Assembly: GCF_051132615.1 (NCBI RefSeq)
Contig: NZ_CP152375.1
Span: 1,984,001 to 2,048,000, forward strand
Source: G051132615 sp051132615
Lineage (GTDB): Bacteria > Pseudomonadota > Gammaproteobacteria > Burkholderiales > Neisseriaceae
DNA: 64,000 nucleotides
Direction: 5' to 3'
The notes under the pieces were generated by a model, which saw only the letters and a list, made by a program, of their open reading frames with translations, was not told the origin of the DNA and did no database searches. Shown here in pieces: positions 28,306 to 37,287 of this stretch; the first letter of the stretch is position 1, and each line of letters starts with the position of its first letter. The translations under genes and the position numbers were made by a program.

Positions 28306-29671
28306 ATGGATGGTGGTGGTACTTGCATTAATCAGTACCAGTGCCTGTGCAGTTAATTTTGGCAAAATGAAACCCAGTGAAGTTGGGTTTTATGTTGCAG
28401 ATTTAAAAACAGGGCAAGAAATCGCATCGCATCGGGCAGATGAAGGCATGAATCCTGCCTCTACCATGAAGTTGCTCACCAGTTATGCTGGGTTAAGAGA
28501 GCTGGGGGACAATTATACATGGAAAACCGAATTTAAAAGCGATGCTAAAGTTGTTGATGGTGTGCTACAAGGTAATTTATATTGGGTGGGCAGTGGAGAC
28601 CCTGTCTTTGATCAAAAAGACTTAATTGAAATGATTCACGATTTGAATCGGCAAGGTATTCGTGGCATAAAAGGTAATCTTGTGTTGGATCGAAGTGTTT
28701 GGAGCCATGTTGGCACTGCCGAAAATTTTGAATCAGATGCCGAAGCTGCTTTTACCACACCGCCAGACCCACAAATGTTGGCTTTTAAAGTTGCTTGGTT
28801 GGGGGTCGATGTTGGCGTGGATGGTAAGCCAGCTTTAAAATTAGAACCAGCATTGCCGAATGTAGTTTTAAATACCAATATTAATAGTAGAAACAAAGGG
28901 GGCTGCCGCGATATTCGTCAGTACTTGAATATTAAAGTATTGGGTAAGAGTATCAACGTGAATGGTTCTATTCCACCTTCTTGTTTGGGTAAAAAAGCTT
29001 TTGTGAATGTGTTGGAAGGTCGAGAGTTTGCAGAACAAAGCTTTTTGGCGCACTGGGCGCAAGCAGGTAATACACCTCCTGCCAATATAGTAGAAGGAAA
29101 AGTACCTAAAGGCGCCAAAGTGTTGGTGTCACATCTTTCTCCTTCTTTAGCAGAGGTGTTAATGGGGGTCAATAAACATTCTAATAACACCATTGCTCGA
29201 ACCATTTTTTTGACTTTAGGACAAGAAGAAAGCAATAGCCCCAATACCATTGCCAGCGCAGAGCGAGCCATGAGACGTAGTTTTGCCCAAGCCAGATTAT
29301 TTGATGATGAGGCTTTAGTGATTGAAAATGGTTCAGGATTATCTCGGCGAGAGCGGGTCACACCACGTTATATGGGGCAATTATTAAAAAGTGCCTACGA
29401 CAGCCCTCATCGATCTGCATTTGTCAAAAGTTTACCGATTGCTGGGGTAGATGGTACATTAAGAAACCGATTTAAAAATTTAGGTTCCAGTTTAAAGATG
29501 AAAACAGGGACGTTACGTAATGTGCGTGCTTTATCTGGTTATTGGTTGCCTGAACAAAATGGCCGTAATTTAATTATTGTGGTGATGATCAATAGCCCAA
29601 ATAGCGGTGGGTATTTGGCTGATATGGATAAACTGGTCACAGAACTGGTACAAACATATGGTCAAAATTAA
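28283..29671 (+). CDS. dacB: D-alanyl-D-alanine carboxypeptidase/endopeptidase, PBP4 (DacB)
   Basis: 462 residues of peptidase family S13. The SxxK motif is PASTMKLL at about residue 59, the SxN motif HSNNTIART at about 300, and KTG in MKTGTLRNV. The N-terminal hydrophobic stretch ending near STSAC serves as signal peptide and could act as a weak lipobox. It trims and cuts peptidoglycan crosslinks in the periplasm. The start overlaps the priA end by 23 bases; a second ATG at 28307 is possible. Confidence 0.93.
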   Translation: MSIQWQARWMVVVLALISTSACAVNFGKMKPSEVGFYVADLKTGQEIASHRADEGMNPASTMKLLTSYAGLRELGDNYTWKTEFKSDAKVVDGVLQGNLYWVGSGDPVFDQKDLIEMIHDLNRQGIRGIKGNLVLDRSVWSHVGTAENFESDAEAAFTTPPDPQMLAFKVAWLGVDVGVDGKPALKLEPALPNVVLNTNINSRNKGGCRDIRQYLNIKVLGKSINVNGSIPPSCLGKKAFVNVLEGREFAEQSFLAHWAQAGNTPPANIVEGKVPKGAKVLVSHLSPSLAEVLMGVNKHSNNTIARTIFLTLGQEESNSPNTIASAERAMRRSFAQARLFDDEALVIENGSGLSRRERVTPRYMGQLLKSAYDSPHRSAFVKSLPIAGVDGTLRNRFKNLGSSLKMKTGTLRNVRALSGYWLPEQNGRNLIIVVMINSPNSGGYLADMDKLVTELVQTYGQN

Positions 29672-29704
29672 TAAATAACACAAAATACAAAGGAGGAAAT
29701 GTTT

Positions 29705-31114
29705 ATGCAGGATATTGCCAATCAGGTTGTTGACATAATTAATGGACTTATTTGGGGCAAAATTCTTATTTGGCTCTTAGTCAGTTGTGGTGTGTATTTC
29801 ACTTTGCGTTTAGGATTTATTCAATTTTGCCATTTTGGACATATGTTTACCGTGCTTAAAGGCAGCAGACAAACCGATGAGTCAGGGATATCCTCATTTC
29901 AGGCATTGTGTACATCACTTGCAGCCAGAGTAGGTACAGGTAATGTGGCTGGTGTGGCAGTTGCCATTACCTTAGGTGGCCCTGGTGCCATTTTTTGGAT
30001 GTGGGCCATTGCCTTAGTAGGTGCTGCAACAGGTTTTGTTGAAGCAACTTTGGCACAGCTATTTAAAATTAGAGATCAAAAAGGGCAGTTTCGCGGAGGC
30101 CCCGCTTACTATATGGAAAAAGGTTTGAATGCCCGTTGGATGGGTATTTTATTTTCTGTGTTCTTAATCATCACTTTTGGTTTTGCATTTAATTCTGTTC
30201 AGGCCAATACCATTACAAATGCGATGCAAGGCGCTTTTGGTTTGGATCCATGGATTTCAGGCGTTATACTTGTTGTTTTAACTGCGTTAATCATCTTTGG
30301 GGGCTTACGTTCTATTGCCCGTTTTTCTGAATTAGCTGTTCCTTTTATGGCAGTTGCGTATTTATTGATGGCCATTGTGATTATTGTGATGAATTTTGGT
30401 CAGTTACTTGATGTTTTGGTGTTGATTGTTAAAAATGCGTTTGGTATACAAGAGACTGTTGCTGGTGGCTTTGGTGCCGCTATTTTAAATGGTTTTAAAC
30501 GAGGTTTATTTTCAAATGAAGCAGGTATGGGGTCTGCACCTAACGCTGCCGCTTCTGCTACTCCTTATCCCCCACATCCTGCATCACAAGGCTACGTACA
30601 AATGGCGGGTGTGTTTATCGACACAATTTTGATTTGTACGGCTTCTGCTGCCATTATTTTGTTGGCTGGTGCCCAAGAAGGAGAAGGTATTTTATTGGTA
30701 CAAAATGCCTTGGTCAGTCAGGTTGGTGGGTGGGGGCGTTATTTTTTAGCTGTCATTATCTTGTTTTTCGCTTTTACATCCATTGTGGCTAATTATTTTT
30801 ATGCAGAAAATTGTTTGGTCTTTTTGGAACAAAATCACCCAATGGGGTTAACCATTTTCCGTGTTGCTGTATTGGCGATGGTGATCTTTGGTTCAGTTGC
30901 TTCTTTACAGTTCGTCTGGAATTTAGCGGATGTTTCTATGGGGCTCATGGCCATCACTAATCTAATTGCTATTTCATTATTATCAGGCTCAGCCATTAAA
31001 CTGGCTAAAGATTATAATGCACAAAGAAAAGCAGGTAAGTTGCCTACTTTTGATGTCACAAAATATCCAGAAATACAAGCAAAATTAGAAGCCGGTATTT
31101 GGGATAAAAAATAA
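29705..31114 (+). CDS. Alanine/glycine:cation symporter, AGCS family
   Basis: 469 residues from ATG 29705, which sits eight bases after GGAGG at 29692-29696; the ATG at 29699 is too close to it. The protein has about ten membrane segments and the AGCS signature around SSFQALCTSLAARVGTGNVA and GPGAIFWMW. FSNEAGMGSAPNAAASA and a substrate-site region typical of AlsT/DagA follow. It imports alanine or glycine with sodium or proton. It lies 33 bases after dacB. Confidence 0.93.
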   Translation: MQDIANQVVDIINGLIWGKILIWLLVSCGVYFTLRLGFIQFCHFGHMFTVLKGSRQTDESGISSFQALCTSLAARVGTGNVAGVAVAITLGGPGAIFWMWAIALVGAATGFVEATLAQLFKIRDQKGQFRGGPAYYMEKGLNARWMGILFSVFLIITFGFAFNSVQANTITNAMQGAFGLDPWISGVILVVLTALIIFGGLRSIARFSELAVPFMAVAYLLMAIVIIVMNFGQLLDVLVLIVKNAFGIQETVAGGFGAAILNGFKRGLFSNEAGMGSAPNAAASATPYPPHPASQGYVQMAGVFIDTILICTASAAIILLAGAQEGEGILLVQNALVSQVGGWGRYFLAVIILFFAFTSIVANYFYAENCLVFLEQNHPMGLTIFRVAVLAMVIFGSVASLQFVWNLADVSMGLMAITNLIAISLLSGSAIKLAKDYNAQRKAGKLPTFDVTKYPEIQAKLEAGIWDKK

Positions 31115-31137
31115 TATTTAGGATTGATTTTTGTTGT

Positions 31138-31839
31138 TTGTTGCTCAATAAAAATCAATCCCCGTTACTGTTCAGTGGTAGATATATGGTTGTGCCTAAA
31201 ACATTACTACAAGAATGGTCAGCACAAAGTATTAAGCCTGATTGTTCCATTGTGTTGCCAGATGGTTGCCGCGATCTTATTGTCAATTGTGTGCCAAATA
31301 ATGCACCACAATGGTTCGTTTCCGATTTAAGTAATCAAGCATACCCAGTTCATGCTGTCTGTTCAGAAGTGTTTCATGGGTATCGTTTATACCCAGGGGT
31401 ATATATTGCACAAGATAAGCTGTTAACTGCCATCAAATATAAAAAAGACATTACTCAAACAGATATTTATAATCTATTGGATGATTTTACGGTTTTATCT
31501 GTTGATGTGGCAGAAGCATTGGCTTTTTTGGCTGAAGATCATTTAAACAGCATCACTTTTATTGCCAATCAATTAGGCGTGTCAGAGCGTAGTTTAGAGC
31601 GTTTGTTAACAAAGCATACCAAACGCTCTCCTATATATTGGAAATCGCTTGCCCGTGTGCGTAAAGCAGCGCGTGCTACATTAAACACAGTACCTCTTAT
31701 TCAAATTGCTCATGAATATGGTTATACCGATCAGGCACATATGAGCCGTGATTTTAAACGTTGGTTTGGTGTGAACCCTACTCAATTTCGTTCAAATAAA
31801 CAGGTGCATAAGCATATTCATGATTCTGGTTATGGTTAA
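31138..31839 (+). CDS. AraC-family transcriptional regulator
   Basis: 233 residues if read from TTG 31138, 218 from ATG 31186. The start is uncertain because neither has a good ribosome binding site; the conserved N-terminal sensory segment (SIVLPDGCRDLIV) begins after both. The C-terminal AraC helix-turn-helix pair spans about residues 130-225 (ITFIANQLGVSERSLERLLTKHT and IAHEYGYTDQAHMSRDFKRWFG). The N-terminal part resembles the DUF6597 type. Target genes are unknown. It overlaps the convergent VOC gene by four bases. Confidence 0.85.
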   Translation: MLLNKNQSPLLFSGRYMVVPKTLLQEWSAQSIKPDCSIVLPDGCRDLIVNCVPNNAPQWFVSDLSNQAYPVHAVCSEVFHGYRLYPGVYIAQDKLLTAIKYKKDITQTDIYNLLDDFTVLSVDVAEALAFLAEDHLNSITFIANQLGVSERSLERLLTKHTKRSPIYWKSLARVRKAARATLNTVPLIQIAHEYGYTDQAHMSRDFKRWFGVNPTQFRSNKQVHKHIHDSGYG

Positions 31840-32219
31840 GATGAAACGGCTGTGCAAATTTCCACTAAGAAACCGTCTGGATCGGTAATATAAGCAGTGT
31901 TTTGCCCCCAAGGCATTTGTTCAACATTTTGAATTAATTTGGCACCAGAGGCCAGTGCTTTTTCTAATGTTTGTGCCACATCATCTACAATAAAGGCAAT
32001 TTCAAAACTGGGCGCATGAGCATTTGGTGTGCTTGGGTTTTTATTTAAGCTTTTCATCAGATTACGTGAAGAAAAAGATAAGGTTGTATTGCCTGTGTCT
32101 AATTCACCATAGTCATGAGAGTCATGGAGAAACTTTATATCAAGATTAAAGGCCTGTTGATAAAACGCTAAAGATTTTTTAACATCTTCAACATACAAAA
32201 TAGTGTAACCTAATTTCAT
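31836..32219 (-). CDS. VOC-superfamily (glyoxalase/bleomycin-resistance-like) protein
   Basis: 127 residues in the paired beta-alpha-beta-beta-beta fold. LGYTILYVEDVKKSLAFYQQAF opens it, and the C-terminal module includes WGQNTAYITDPDGFLVEI, whose terminal Glu is a usual metal ligand. Substrate cannot be inferred. It converges on the AraC-type gene. Confidence 0.85.
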   Translation of the reverse strand: MKLGYTILYVEDVKKSLAFYQQAFNLDIKFLHDSHDYGELDTGNTTLSFSSRNLMKSLNKNPSTPNAHAPSFEIAFIVDDVAQTLEKALASGAKLIQNVEQMPWGQNTAYITDPDGFLVEICTAVSS

Positions 32220-32530
32220 ATTTTTTTCCGTTTCAATTAAAGGTGAGTGATTAGCACAAGATAACGGTTTTATAGGTGCTTGTCTTGAATAAATCCGACA
32301 ATCTTATTTTGATAGATAAAAACACGCCTAAAAAACAGGCTGAATTTTTAGCATAAGTGCATTAGCTGAGCAATTTATAGTTGATACATTTGGCCATTTA
32401 AATTCAACAATAAAGCAATATGTAAATTTTTGAAATAAATGACAAATCGGTTAAATTTTTTTGCTTGTTGCTGGTTTTTGTCATATAATTGGCATATTTT
32501 AAACACGGATACACCAAATAACTTTATATA
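32220..32530. other. Intergenic region before the first toxin gene
   Basis: No gene seen. It contains a short GCCT/AGGC hairpin near 32327-32340 and, at its right end, a promoter-like pair for the toxin gene. Confidence 0.5.
32461..32494 (+). promoter_or_regulatory. Promoter and inverted repeat before the first toxin gene
   Basis: TTGCTT at 32461-32466 and TATAAT at 32484-32489 are separated by 17 bases. The -10 box lies inside the inverted repeat TGTCA-TATAAT-TGGCA (32479-32494), so a regulator could occlude it. A related repeat occurs at 37696-37711. Confidence 0.5.
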
Positions 32531-35317
32531 ATGGATCGCCCACAAATAGAAATAGACTTAGAAGTTCAACAACAGCAACGCTGGTTGCGTGAACAAGAAG
32601 AGCAGCAGCGTATTGCTCAAAAGCTGCCTGAGGCTACTGAAGAGGTGCAACAAAAGTTACAACAAGATAACCCTCTTAAAGATTATCCCCCTGAACACCA
32701 AAAACAATTAACCGATGCCTTAGCTGTAGAAGTTGCTCGTAGCCCAACAGGACAAAAGATAGAAGGTAAGATCACCATCAGCAATGGCAGTTTGCTTGCC
32801 CATTTAGATAAAGACCTTCCCGTTCATGTCGATATTCAAAAAGTACTGGCACAACATCAGCCAGAATTGCCTGAGGGGCAACAAAAGAATATTAATCCAG
32901 AACGACAAAAGCAGATTGATGAATTATTGGGGCTATTTAACCTAGACAAACAGCTGAAAGATCACTTGAGTCCCAAACAACAGGCTCTGTTAAAAGATGC
33001 AATGGCCAAACAGATTCATCAATATGCAGGTGATCCACCACAATTGAAGATTTTAAGTTACGATGACAAAAAACAAGATTTATACTTTGTTACTCAACGT
33101 AATGAACAGCAGCATATTTATCCCAATCAGTACCTAGAACAATTTAAAGAAGAATTACAAGCAGAACGTCCGCCCTTATATAAAGAGCGAGAAAACCAGA
33201 TTACCCAGCTATTACGTCAAAATCATGCAATAGATGATAAGATAACCGCCCAATTTTCAGAAAAAGATTTTCCTTATTTAGCCAATGCAGTGGGTAAAAG
33301 TGTTCACCAACATACAGGCACTCCTCCAGTAATCAATCATCTTGAAGTAACTGGAGAGCAAATTAAAATAGAGTTGACAGATGGTTATCGCTTAACACTA
33401 GACCCACAAGCCATATTAGAAGGTAAAAGTGTTGAAGAGTATTTTCAAAAAGAACGCCTCCCCGTTATTGCACAAAGAGGCGAAACAGGAGAAAGCCTAG
33501 GGCGTAAGCTTGATCCAGAGAACCCCAAAGCCGCCTATGGTTATTTACTGGCGACAGAGCAGATAAAACTCATCAGGGGTGATGATGGTCATGCCATTCC
33601 CAATATCAGACCCGACAAAGCCTACCATTACGACCCAAATCAATATGATCAAGCCCAAAAACAAGATTTAAGTAAGATTGCTGGGTTGGCTATAGCCAAA
33701 GAGAGTCAATTTAATCAAGCCCTAGATCAGGCTAGAGCAGAGCTGGCTGCGCAAAAGAAACAAGAAGAGCAATTCAAAGTTCAACAACAAACCGAGCAAG
33801 CCAACCTCAATAAAGGGCAAATGAGTGAAGACCCTTATTATCAACAGATGCGCAAAGAGCAAAAGTTTGATCCGTTCAGTTATGCTCAAAAAAACAGACC
33901 CAACAACACTCAAGAAGTGATTATCGCCACCTTAGGGTTAATGACCCCCAAATTTAGCCCAAGCAGTAGCCCCTATTCACACAGATCCCCCATTCAAGGT
34001 GGCAGCAACCTATTAGACAAGGCCAATCACCTTAAAAACGACGTATTACAAAACTACACCCATTTAGAAAACAAACTTGCCCAAGTCTTAAAAGTGGATG
34101 CCAATGACCATAGCTGGCTCGCTTACGGCAAACGATACGCTGCTTCCCAAATAGGCGCGAACAAAGGTGCTGCCTTATGGGCAGAAGAGACCGTCACAGG
34201 CACAGTAAGCCTTGCTGTTGGGGCAGCCAAAACCGTGGGTGCCACCAAAGTAGAAAGCCTGAATGCTTTAAGCTTTGGATTACTCTCAAAAGTTGCGCCC
34301 AACTTAGTTGAAAAGTCCAGAGCCCATAATGCCGAAGTGGCGCAAACCACTTTAAATATTGGTAAAACCGTATTAAATTACAGCAAAGATGCCACTTTAG
34401 ATAACCTGAATAAATATAGCTTTGGTACATTAGGGAAGAACTTTGAAACAGTCGCTCAAGCCAGCCAAAGACAACAAGAACGGGCGGAGCAGATTTATAA
34501 CTGGGGGACAAATCAGCTAAAAGAGGGCAAACAAGCGTATTTAACAGGAGACTTTAATACCCAAGCGAAACAGGTTAAAGTAGGTATAGATGTTTTGACC
34601 GTTTTTGCACCCATGACTAAAGGTTCTTTAGTCAGCAAAGGCATGAAAGCAGCCGATGGTCTTGCGGATATAAGCAAACTGGAAACAGCGACAGCTAAAC
34701 TGACGCAAAACGCCTTAAAAACAGGGGAGATTAGCGAGCTTAAATACATCAAGAATGCAGACAATACCCTAGATTTAAGCTTGAAGATGAAGGTAGAACA
34801 AAAAGGTGTGTTTGGGCCACAACCCCAGCCGCACAAACCCACTCAAGTCACCCCTAAAATGAGTATTCAGCCATTAGAACAACAAGGCACACAACTGAGT
34901 AAACTTAAGTCTGCAGAGCAGACACTGAATACGGAATTGGAAGAGCAATTAGTTGAGATAGTTAGTAATAAAGCTAGAACATTTACTTCAAAAGATCCAC
35001 TAGTTGGCGATTTAGCAAATAATATAGAAAAAAAATTTCCTGATAAAGTAAAAGATGTAAATGTAGTTATACAAGATAGTGCTGGGCGAATATTAACAGA
35101 CTTAGACATTGAATTGGATAATGTCGTTATTCAAGTAAAAAGTGGTGGTGGAAAAGGTCTTACTACTCAACTAAAAAATACTATGAGTGCAACAAATAAA
35201 GAAACAATAGCATATGTGCCAAGTGCAAAGCCCTCCATAATAAAAGGTGCTGAGCAGAACGGATTTAAAATTTTTACTAAAGAAGAAGATTTACTTGATT
35301 ATTTAAAAAGTAAGTAG
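32531..35317 (+). CDS. Polymorphic toxin with repeated N-terminal modules and PD-(D/E)XK-like nuclease tail
   Basis: 928 residues, no signal peptide. A Gln/Glu-rich N-terminus is followed by three related modules at about 54-110, 146-210 and 241-300 (two have the pattern G-x-PP, and the third ends in LTLDPQAIL). A LysM-like segment is at 316-370 (GETGESLGRKLDPENPKAAYGYLL), then a Gln-rich coiled coil, a hydrophobic/helical pre-toxin region (about 530-720) and a variable tail. The tail holds TDLDIELDNVVIQVKSG at 856-872, the D-x-D-x-E...Q-x-K core of PD-(D/E)XK-like CdiA-type nucleases. The first module faintly resembles XVIPCD of X-type T4SS effectors. There is no Shine-Dalgarno sequence. The gene downstream is the likely immunity gene. 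Confidence 0.75.
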   Translation: MDRPQIEIDLEVQQQQRWLREQEEQQRIAQKLPEATEEVQQKLQQDNPLKDYPPEHQKQLTDALAVEVARSPTGQKIEGKITISNGSLLAHLDKDLPVHVDIQKVLAQHQPELPEGQQKNINPERQKQIDELLGLFNLDKQLKDHLSPKQQALLKDAMAKQIHQYAGDPPQLKILSYDDKKQDLYFVTQRNEQQHIYPNQYLEQFKEELQAERPPLYKERENQITQLLRQNHAIDDKITAQFSEKDFPYLANAVGKSVHQHTGTPPVINHLEVTGEQIKIELTDGYRLTLDPQAILEGKSVEEYFQKERLPVIAQRGETGESLGRKLDPENPKAAYGYLLATEQIKLIRGDDGHAIPNIRPDKAYHYDPNQYDQAQKQDLSKIAGLAIAKESQFNQALDQARAELAAQKKQEEQFKVQQQTEQANLNKGQMSEDPYYQQMRKEQKFDPFSYAQKNRPNNTQEVIIATLGLMTPKFSPSSSPYSHRSPIQGGSNLLDKANHLKNDVLQNYTHLENKLAQVLKVDANDHSWLAYGKRYAASQIGANKGAALWAEETVTGTVSLAVGAAKTVGATKVESLNALSFGLLSKVAPNLVEKSRAHNAEVAQTTLNIGKTVLNYSKDATLDNLNKYSFGTLGKNFETVAQASQRQQERAEQIYNWGTNQLKEGKQAYLTGDFNTQAKQVKVGIDVLTVFAPMTKGSLVSKGMKAADGLADISKLETATAKLTQNALKTGEISELKYIKNADNTLDLSLKMKVEQKGVFGPQPQPHKPTQVTPKMSIQPLEQQGTQLSKLKSAEQTLNTELEEQLVEIVSNKARTFTSKDPLVGDLANNIEKKFPDKVKDVNVVIQDSAGRILTDLDIELDNVVIQVKSGGGKGLTTQLKNTMSATNKETIAYVPSAKPSIIKGAEQNGFKIFTKEEDLLDYLKSK

Positions 35318-35326
35318 GAGCTTTTA

Positions 35327-35680
35327 ATGGAAACAGTAATTATCATTTCTGAAGATAATGATTTATTAAAAAAAATAAATCAAGATTGGGAGAAAAGTAA
35401 TTTTAATATTTTTTTTGAAAAGGATAAGCTAAATATTGAATTTGAGAAAGATAGAATTTATCTTGATAAAAATAATGAAATTGAAGGTGATTTTGAGGAA
35501 AATGAATTGAAATATTTAAAAAATATTTTTAGTCATAGTTTGAGTTTTTATTTAATTAGTTATTCTGACAAAACAATCTTAAAATATTTTTTGACTGAAA
35601 GTCATAGTTTACAAAATACTTATATTGACGACGATCACGATAAATTGACGGATATAAATAGCTTTTTGAAAGATTTATAG
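35327..35680 (+). CDS. Probable immunity protein to the PD-(D/E)XK-like toxin
   Basis: A 117-residue acidic, soluble protein starting nine bases after the toxin stop, with AGGAG as ribosome binding site. I do not recognise a family. Position, small size, acidity (many D/E, as in DDDHDKLTDINS) and AT-rich composition fit an immunity protein that neutralises a basic nuclease. Confidence 0.6.
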   Translation: METVIIISEDNDLLKKINQDWEKSNFNIFFEKDKLNIEFEKDRIYLDKNNEIEGDFEENELKYLKNIFSHSLSFYLISYSDKTILKYFLTESHSLQNTYIDDDHDKLTDINSFLKDL

Positions 35681-35708
35681 CTATTAATTCTCAATATTTA
35701 AGCAATAG

Positions 35709-36128
35709 ATGAAGTTGATACGAGAAAGGGAGCCAAAAATAGCCCGAGCAGAAGATGTGCAGTATATAAAGAACTATGATGAAGTGGTTGAAACTTTGCA
35801 ATTAGATTATGATGCTACGCCTTTTATAGAGAGTAAAAACAGTTATGGTTTGATTAAGTTTAAGGTACAAAAACCAGATACTGTAGATATTCCATATTCA
35901 AAGGTATTAGGGGGAGCAGAAGATATTAAAGCGCCTTGTACAGGAAATGGATTTACAGCGACAAGAAATGGAGATGTGATTCCAGAGTGGAAGGCTGCGT
36001 ATGATTTGCCGCAAGATGGTGCTGAGTTATACAGAGTTGTGGATGGGAAAGAAGAGTTAATCGCAAGATATATTGAAATTGAAGATGGGGAAGGATATTT
36101 TATGAAGCTCCCAAAAAAGGATAAATAA
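35709..36128 (+). CDS. Orphan toxin C-terminal domain
   Basis: 139 residues opening directly after an in-frame TAG, with only a weak ribosome binding site. The middle and end (GNGFTATRNGDVIPEWKA, GAELYRVVDGKEELIARY) look like the tail of polymorphic toxins rather than a complete protein. It has no delivery domain. It is followed after two bases by another small gene, repeating the toxin/immunity order. It is probably a silent cassette that can recombine onto a full-length toxin. Activity unknown. Confidence 0.5.
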   Translation: MKLIREREPKIARAEDVQYIKNYDEVVETLQLDYDATPFIESKNSYGLIKFKVQKPDTVDIPYSKVLGGAEDIKAPCTGNGFTATRNGDVIPEWKAAYDLPQDGAELYRVVDGKEELIARYIEIEDGEGYFMKLPKKDK

Positions 36129-36130
36129 AA

Positions 36131-36598
36131 ATGATAAGAAATGGTACTTACACTTTATATAAGAAAAAAGAATATAGAATTGGAGAGTCAAATTTTGAAA
36201 ATCAACCAATTAGATATTGGCTTAAGTCAATGGATCCAGTAGATATGGAAAATGGATTTCATGTATATGAAAGACCTAAAGTTATAGTAATAAATGGAAT
36301 TGAGTATGAACTTCCCGATAGAGATAAAAATAAACCAAAGATTTATGTCAAAGATATTACTTCTTCAGAAATAGATGAAGTCTATTATGTAAATACTTAT
36401 GCGATATATCATGGAGAAAAATGTTCTGTAGAAGGTGAAGATAGTAAGCATTATTTTTTAAGGGTAGAACAAAGATCGATTGCAGATAAATTAAATTTTG
36501 ACATTCGGGATAGAGATGATTTTGTAAAAACAGTAGCAAAACAGGATGTAGAAAAGATATTTGAAGAAAAAACTCCTATGCCAAATTATTTTAAATAA
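36131..36598 (+). CDS. Probable immunity protein of the orphan cassette
   Basis: 155 residues, charged, soluble, no family recognised. It starts at ATG 36131, two bases after the orphan toxin tail. The gene is AT-rich (many AAA, GAA, ATA codons) like its neighbours and unlike the core genes. The immunity role is inferred from order alone. Confidence 0.5.
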   Translation: MIRNGTYTLYKKKEYRIGESNFENQPIRYWLKSMDPVDMENGFHVYERPKVIVINGIEYELPDRDKNKPKIYVKDITSSEIDEVYYVNTYAIYHGEKCSVEGEDSKHYFLRVEQRSIADKLNFDIRDRDDFVKTVAKQDVEKIFEEKTPMPNYFK

Positions 36599-36613
36599 CA
36601 GCATAAGGAAAAA

Positions 36614-36844
36614 ATGGATATTAAGTATACTTTGATTGGTGCGATTAAAATAGATATTCCATATAACAGTAAATTAAATTTAAGGGTTCCTTCTGGGAAC
36701 GAGGCAGGAGCAAATTCTCAATGGATTCCTGGTGGAAAACTACCTCTGGGGGAGAGTGAAGCCGTTATTGATGCAAAAGATTTATCAAGTAATATAGATT
36801 TTTATATAGAAAAAATTAATTTAAAAGGTATTGGACATGAGTAA
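36614..36844 (+). CDS. Short orphan toxin-tail fragment
   Basis: 76 residues from ATG 36614, preceded by AAGGAAA. Its sequence (SGNEAGANSQWIPGGKLPLGESEAVIDAKDL) looks like the end of a secreted toxin or enzyme domain, but is too short to carry a full catalytic domain. The last eight bases overlap the next gene, as typical toxin/immunity pairs do. Confidence 0.45.
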   Translation: MDIKYTLIGAIKIDIPYNSKLNLRVPSGNEAGANSQWIPGGKLPLGESEAVIDAKDLSSNIDFYIEKINLKGIGHE

Positions 36845-37103
36845 TATAGCTGTGGATTACTTAGATCAGGTAAATAGATTTTATATAGGTAGAAATGTTA
36901 AAACAGGCGATCATCTTCTTTCTATTCCAGTCGCGAATAATCTCACTGACTATGAGGAGTATTATAGACTAGAAAGAAAGCAATATTATGAATTTTTGGA
37001 TGATCCTAGTTTAGCACTAGATTTTGTAGTTTTATGTAGACAAAGAAAGTTAGACCATTTATTAATTTTGAAACCAGGAGCGAATAGAGGAAATCCTGTT
37101 TAG
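36837..37103 (+). CDS. Probable immunity protein, small
   Basis: 88 residues from ATG 36837, with AAAAGG at 36822-36827 inside the preceding gene as ribosome binding site. Soluble with many Tyr, Arg and Asp; no known family recognised. The overlap with the preceding fragment implies translational coupling. Confidence 0.5.
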   Translation: MSNIAVDYLDQVNRFYIGRNVKTGDHLLSIPVANNLTDYEEYYRLERKQYYEFLDDPSLALDFVVLCRQRKLDHLLILKPGANRGNPV

Positions 37104-37194
37104 TAGTTTTTTGGTAATCTAACTGTTAAAGAAAAATTTAAAAACTAAATTGTTTCGTTTACAAAAAAATTTAGTTTTCTTTTCTATTAAATAA

Positions 37195-37287
37195 TTTATT
37201 GAAAAAAATCTTGTTGTTACTAAAATAACAATCATCGATCCTAAGACGAATATTGAAAAAATTATATTTGAAAGAAATAAAGAATGA
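37195..37287 (+). pseudogene. Remnant tail of a third orphan toxin
   Basis: After a stop at 37192-37194, this frame encodes about 30 residues ending TNIEKIIFERNKE, with a TGA at 37285-37287 that overlaps the ATG of the Imm74-like gene. It has no start codon. The overlap suggests it is the truncated 3' end of the toxin matched to that immunity gene. Confidence 0.35.

Noticed and set aside
28918..29361. 147-codon open frame on the minus strand inside dacB
   Set aside because: It lies wholly within the strongly supported dacB gene, has no ribosome binding site and its residues look like antisense read-out.
34194..34842. Two minus-strand frames over the first toxin gene (34194-34511 and 34513-34842)
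   Set aside because: Shadows of the pre-toxin region; no ribosome binding site or recognisable domain.
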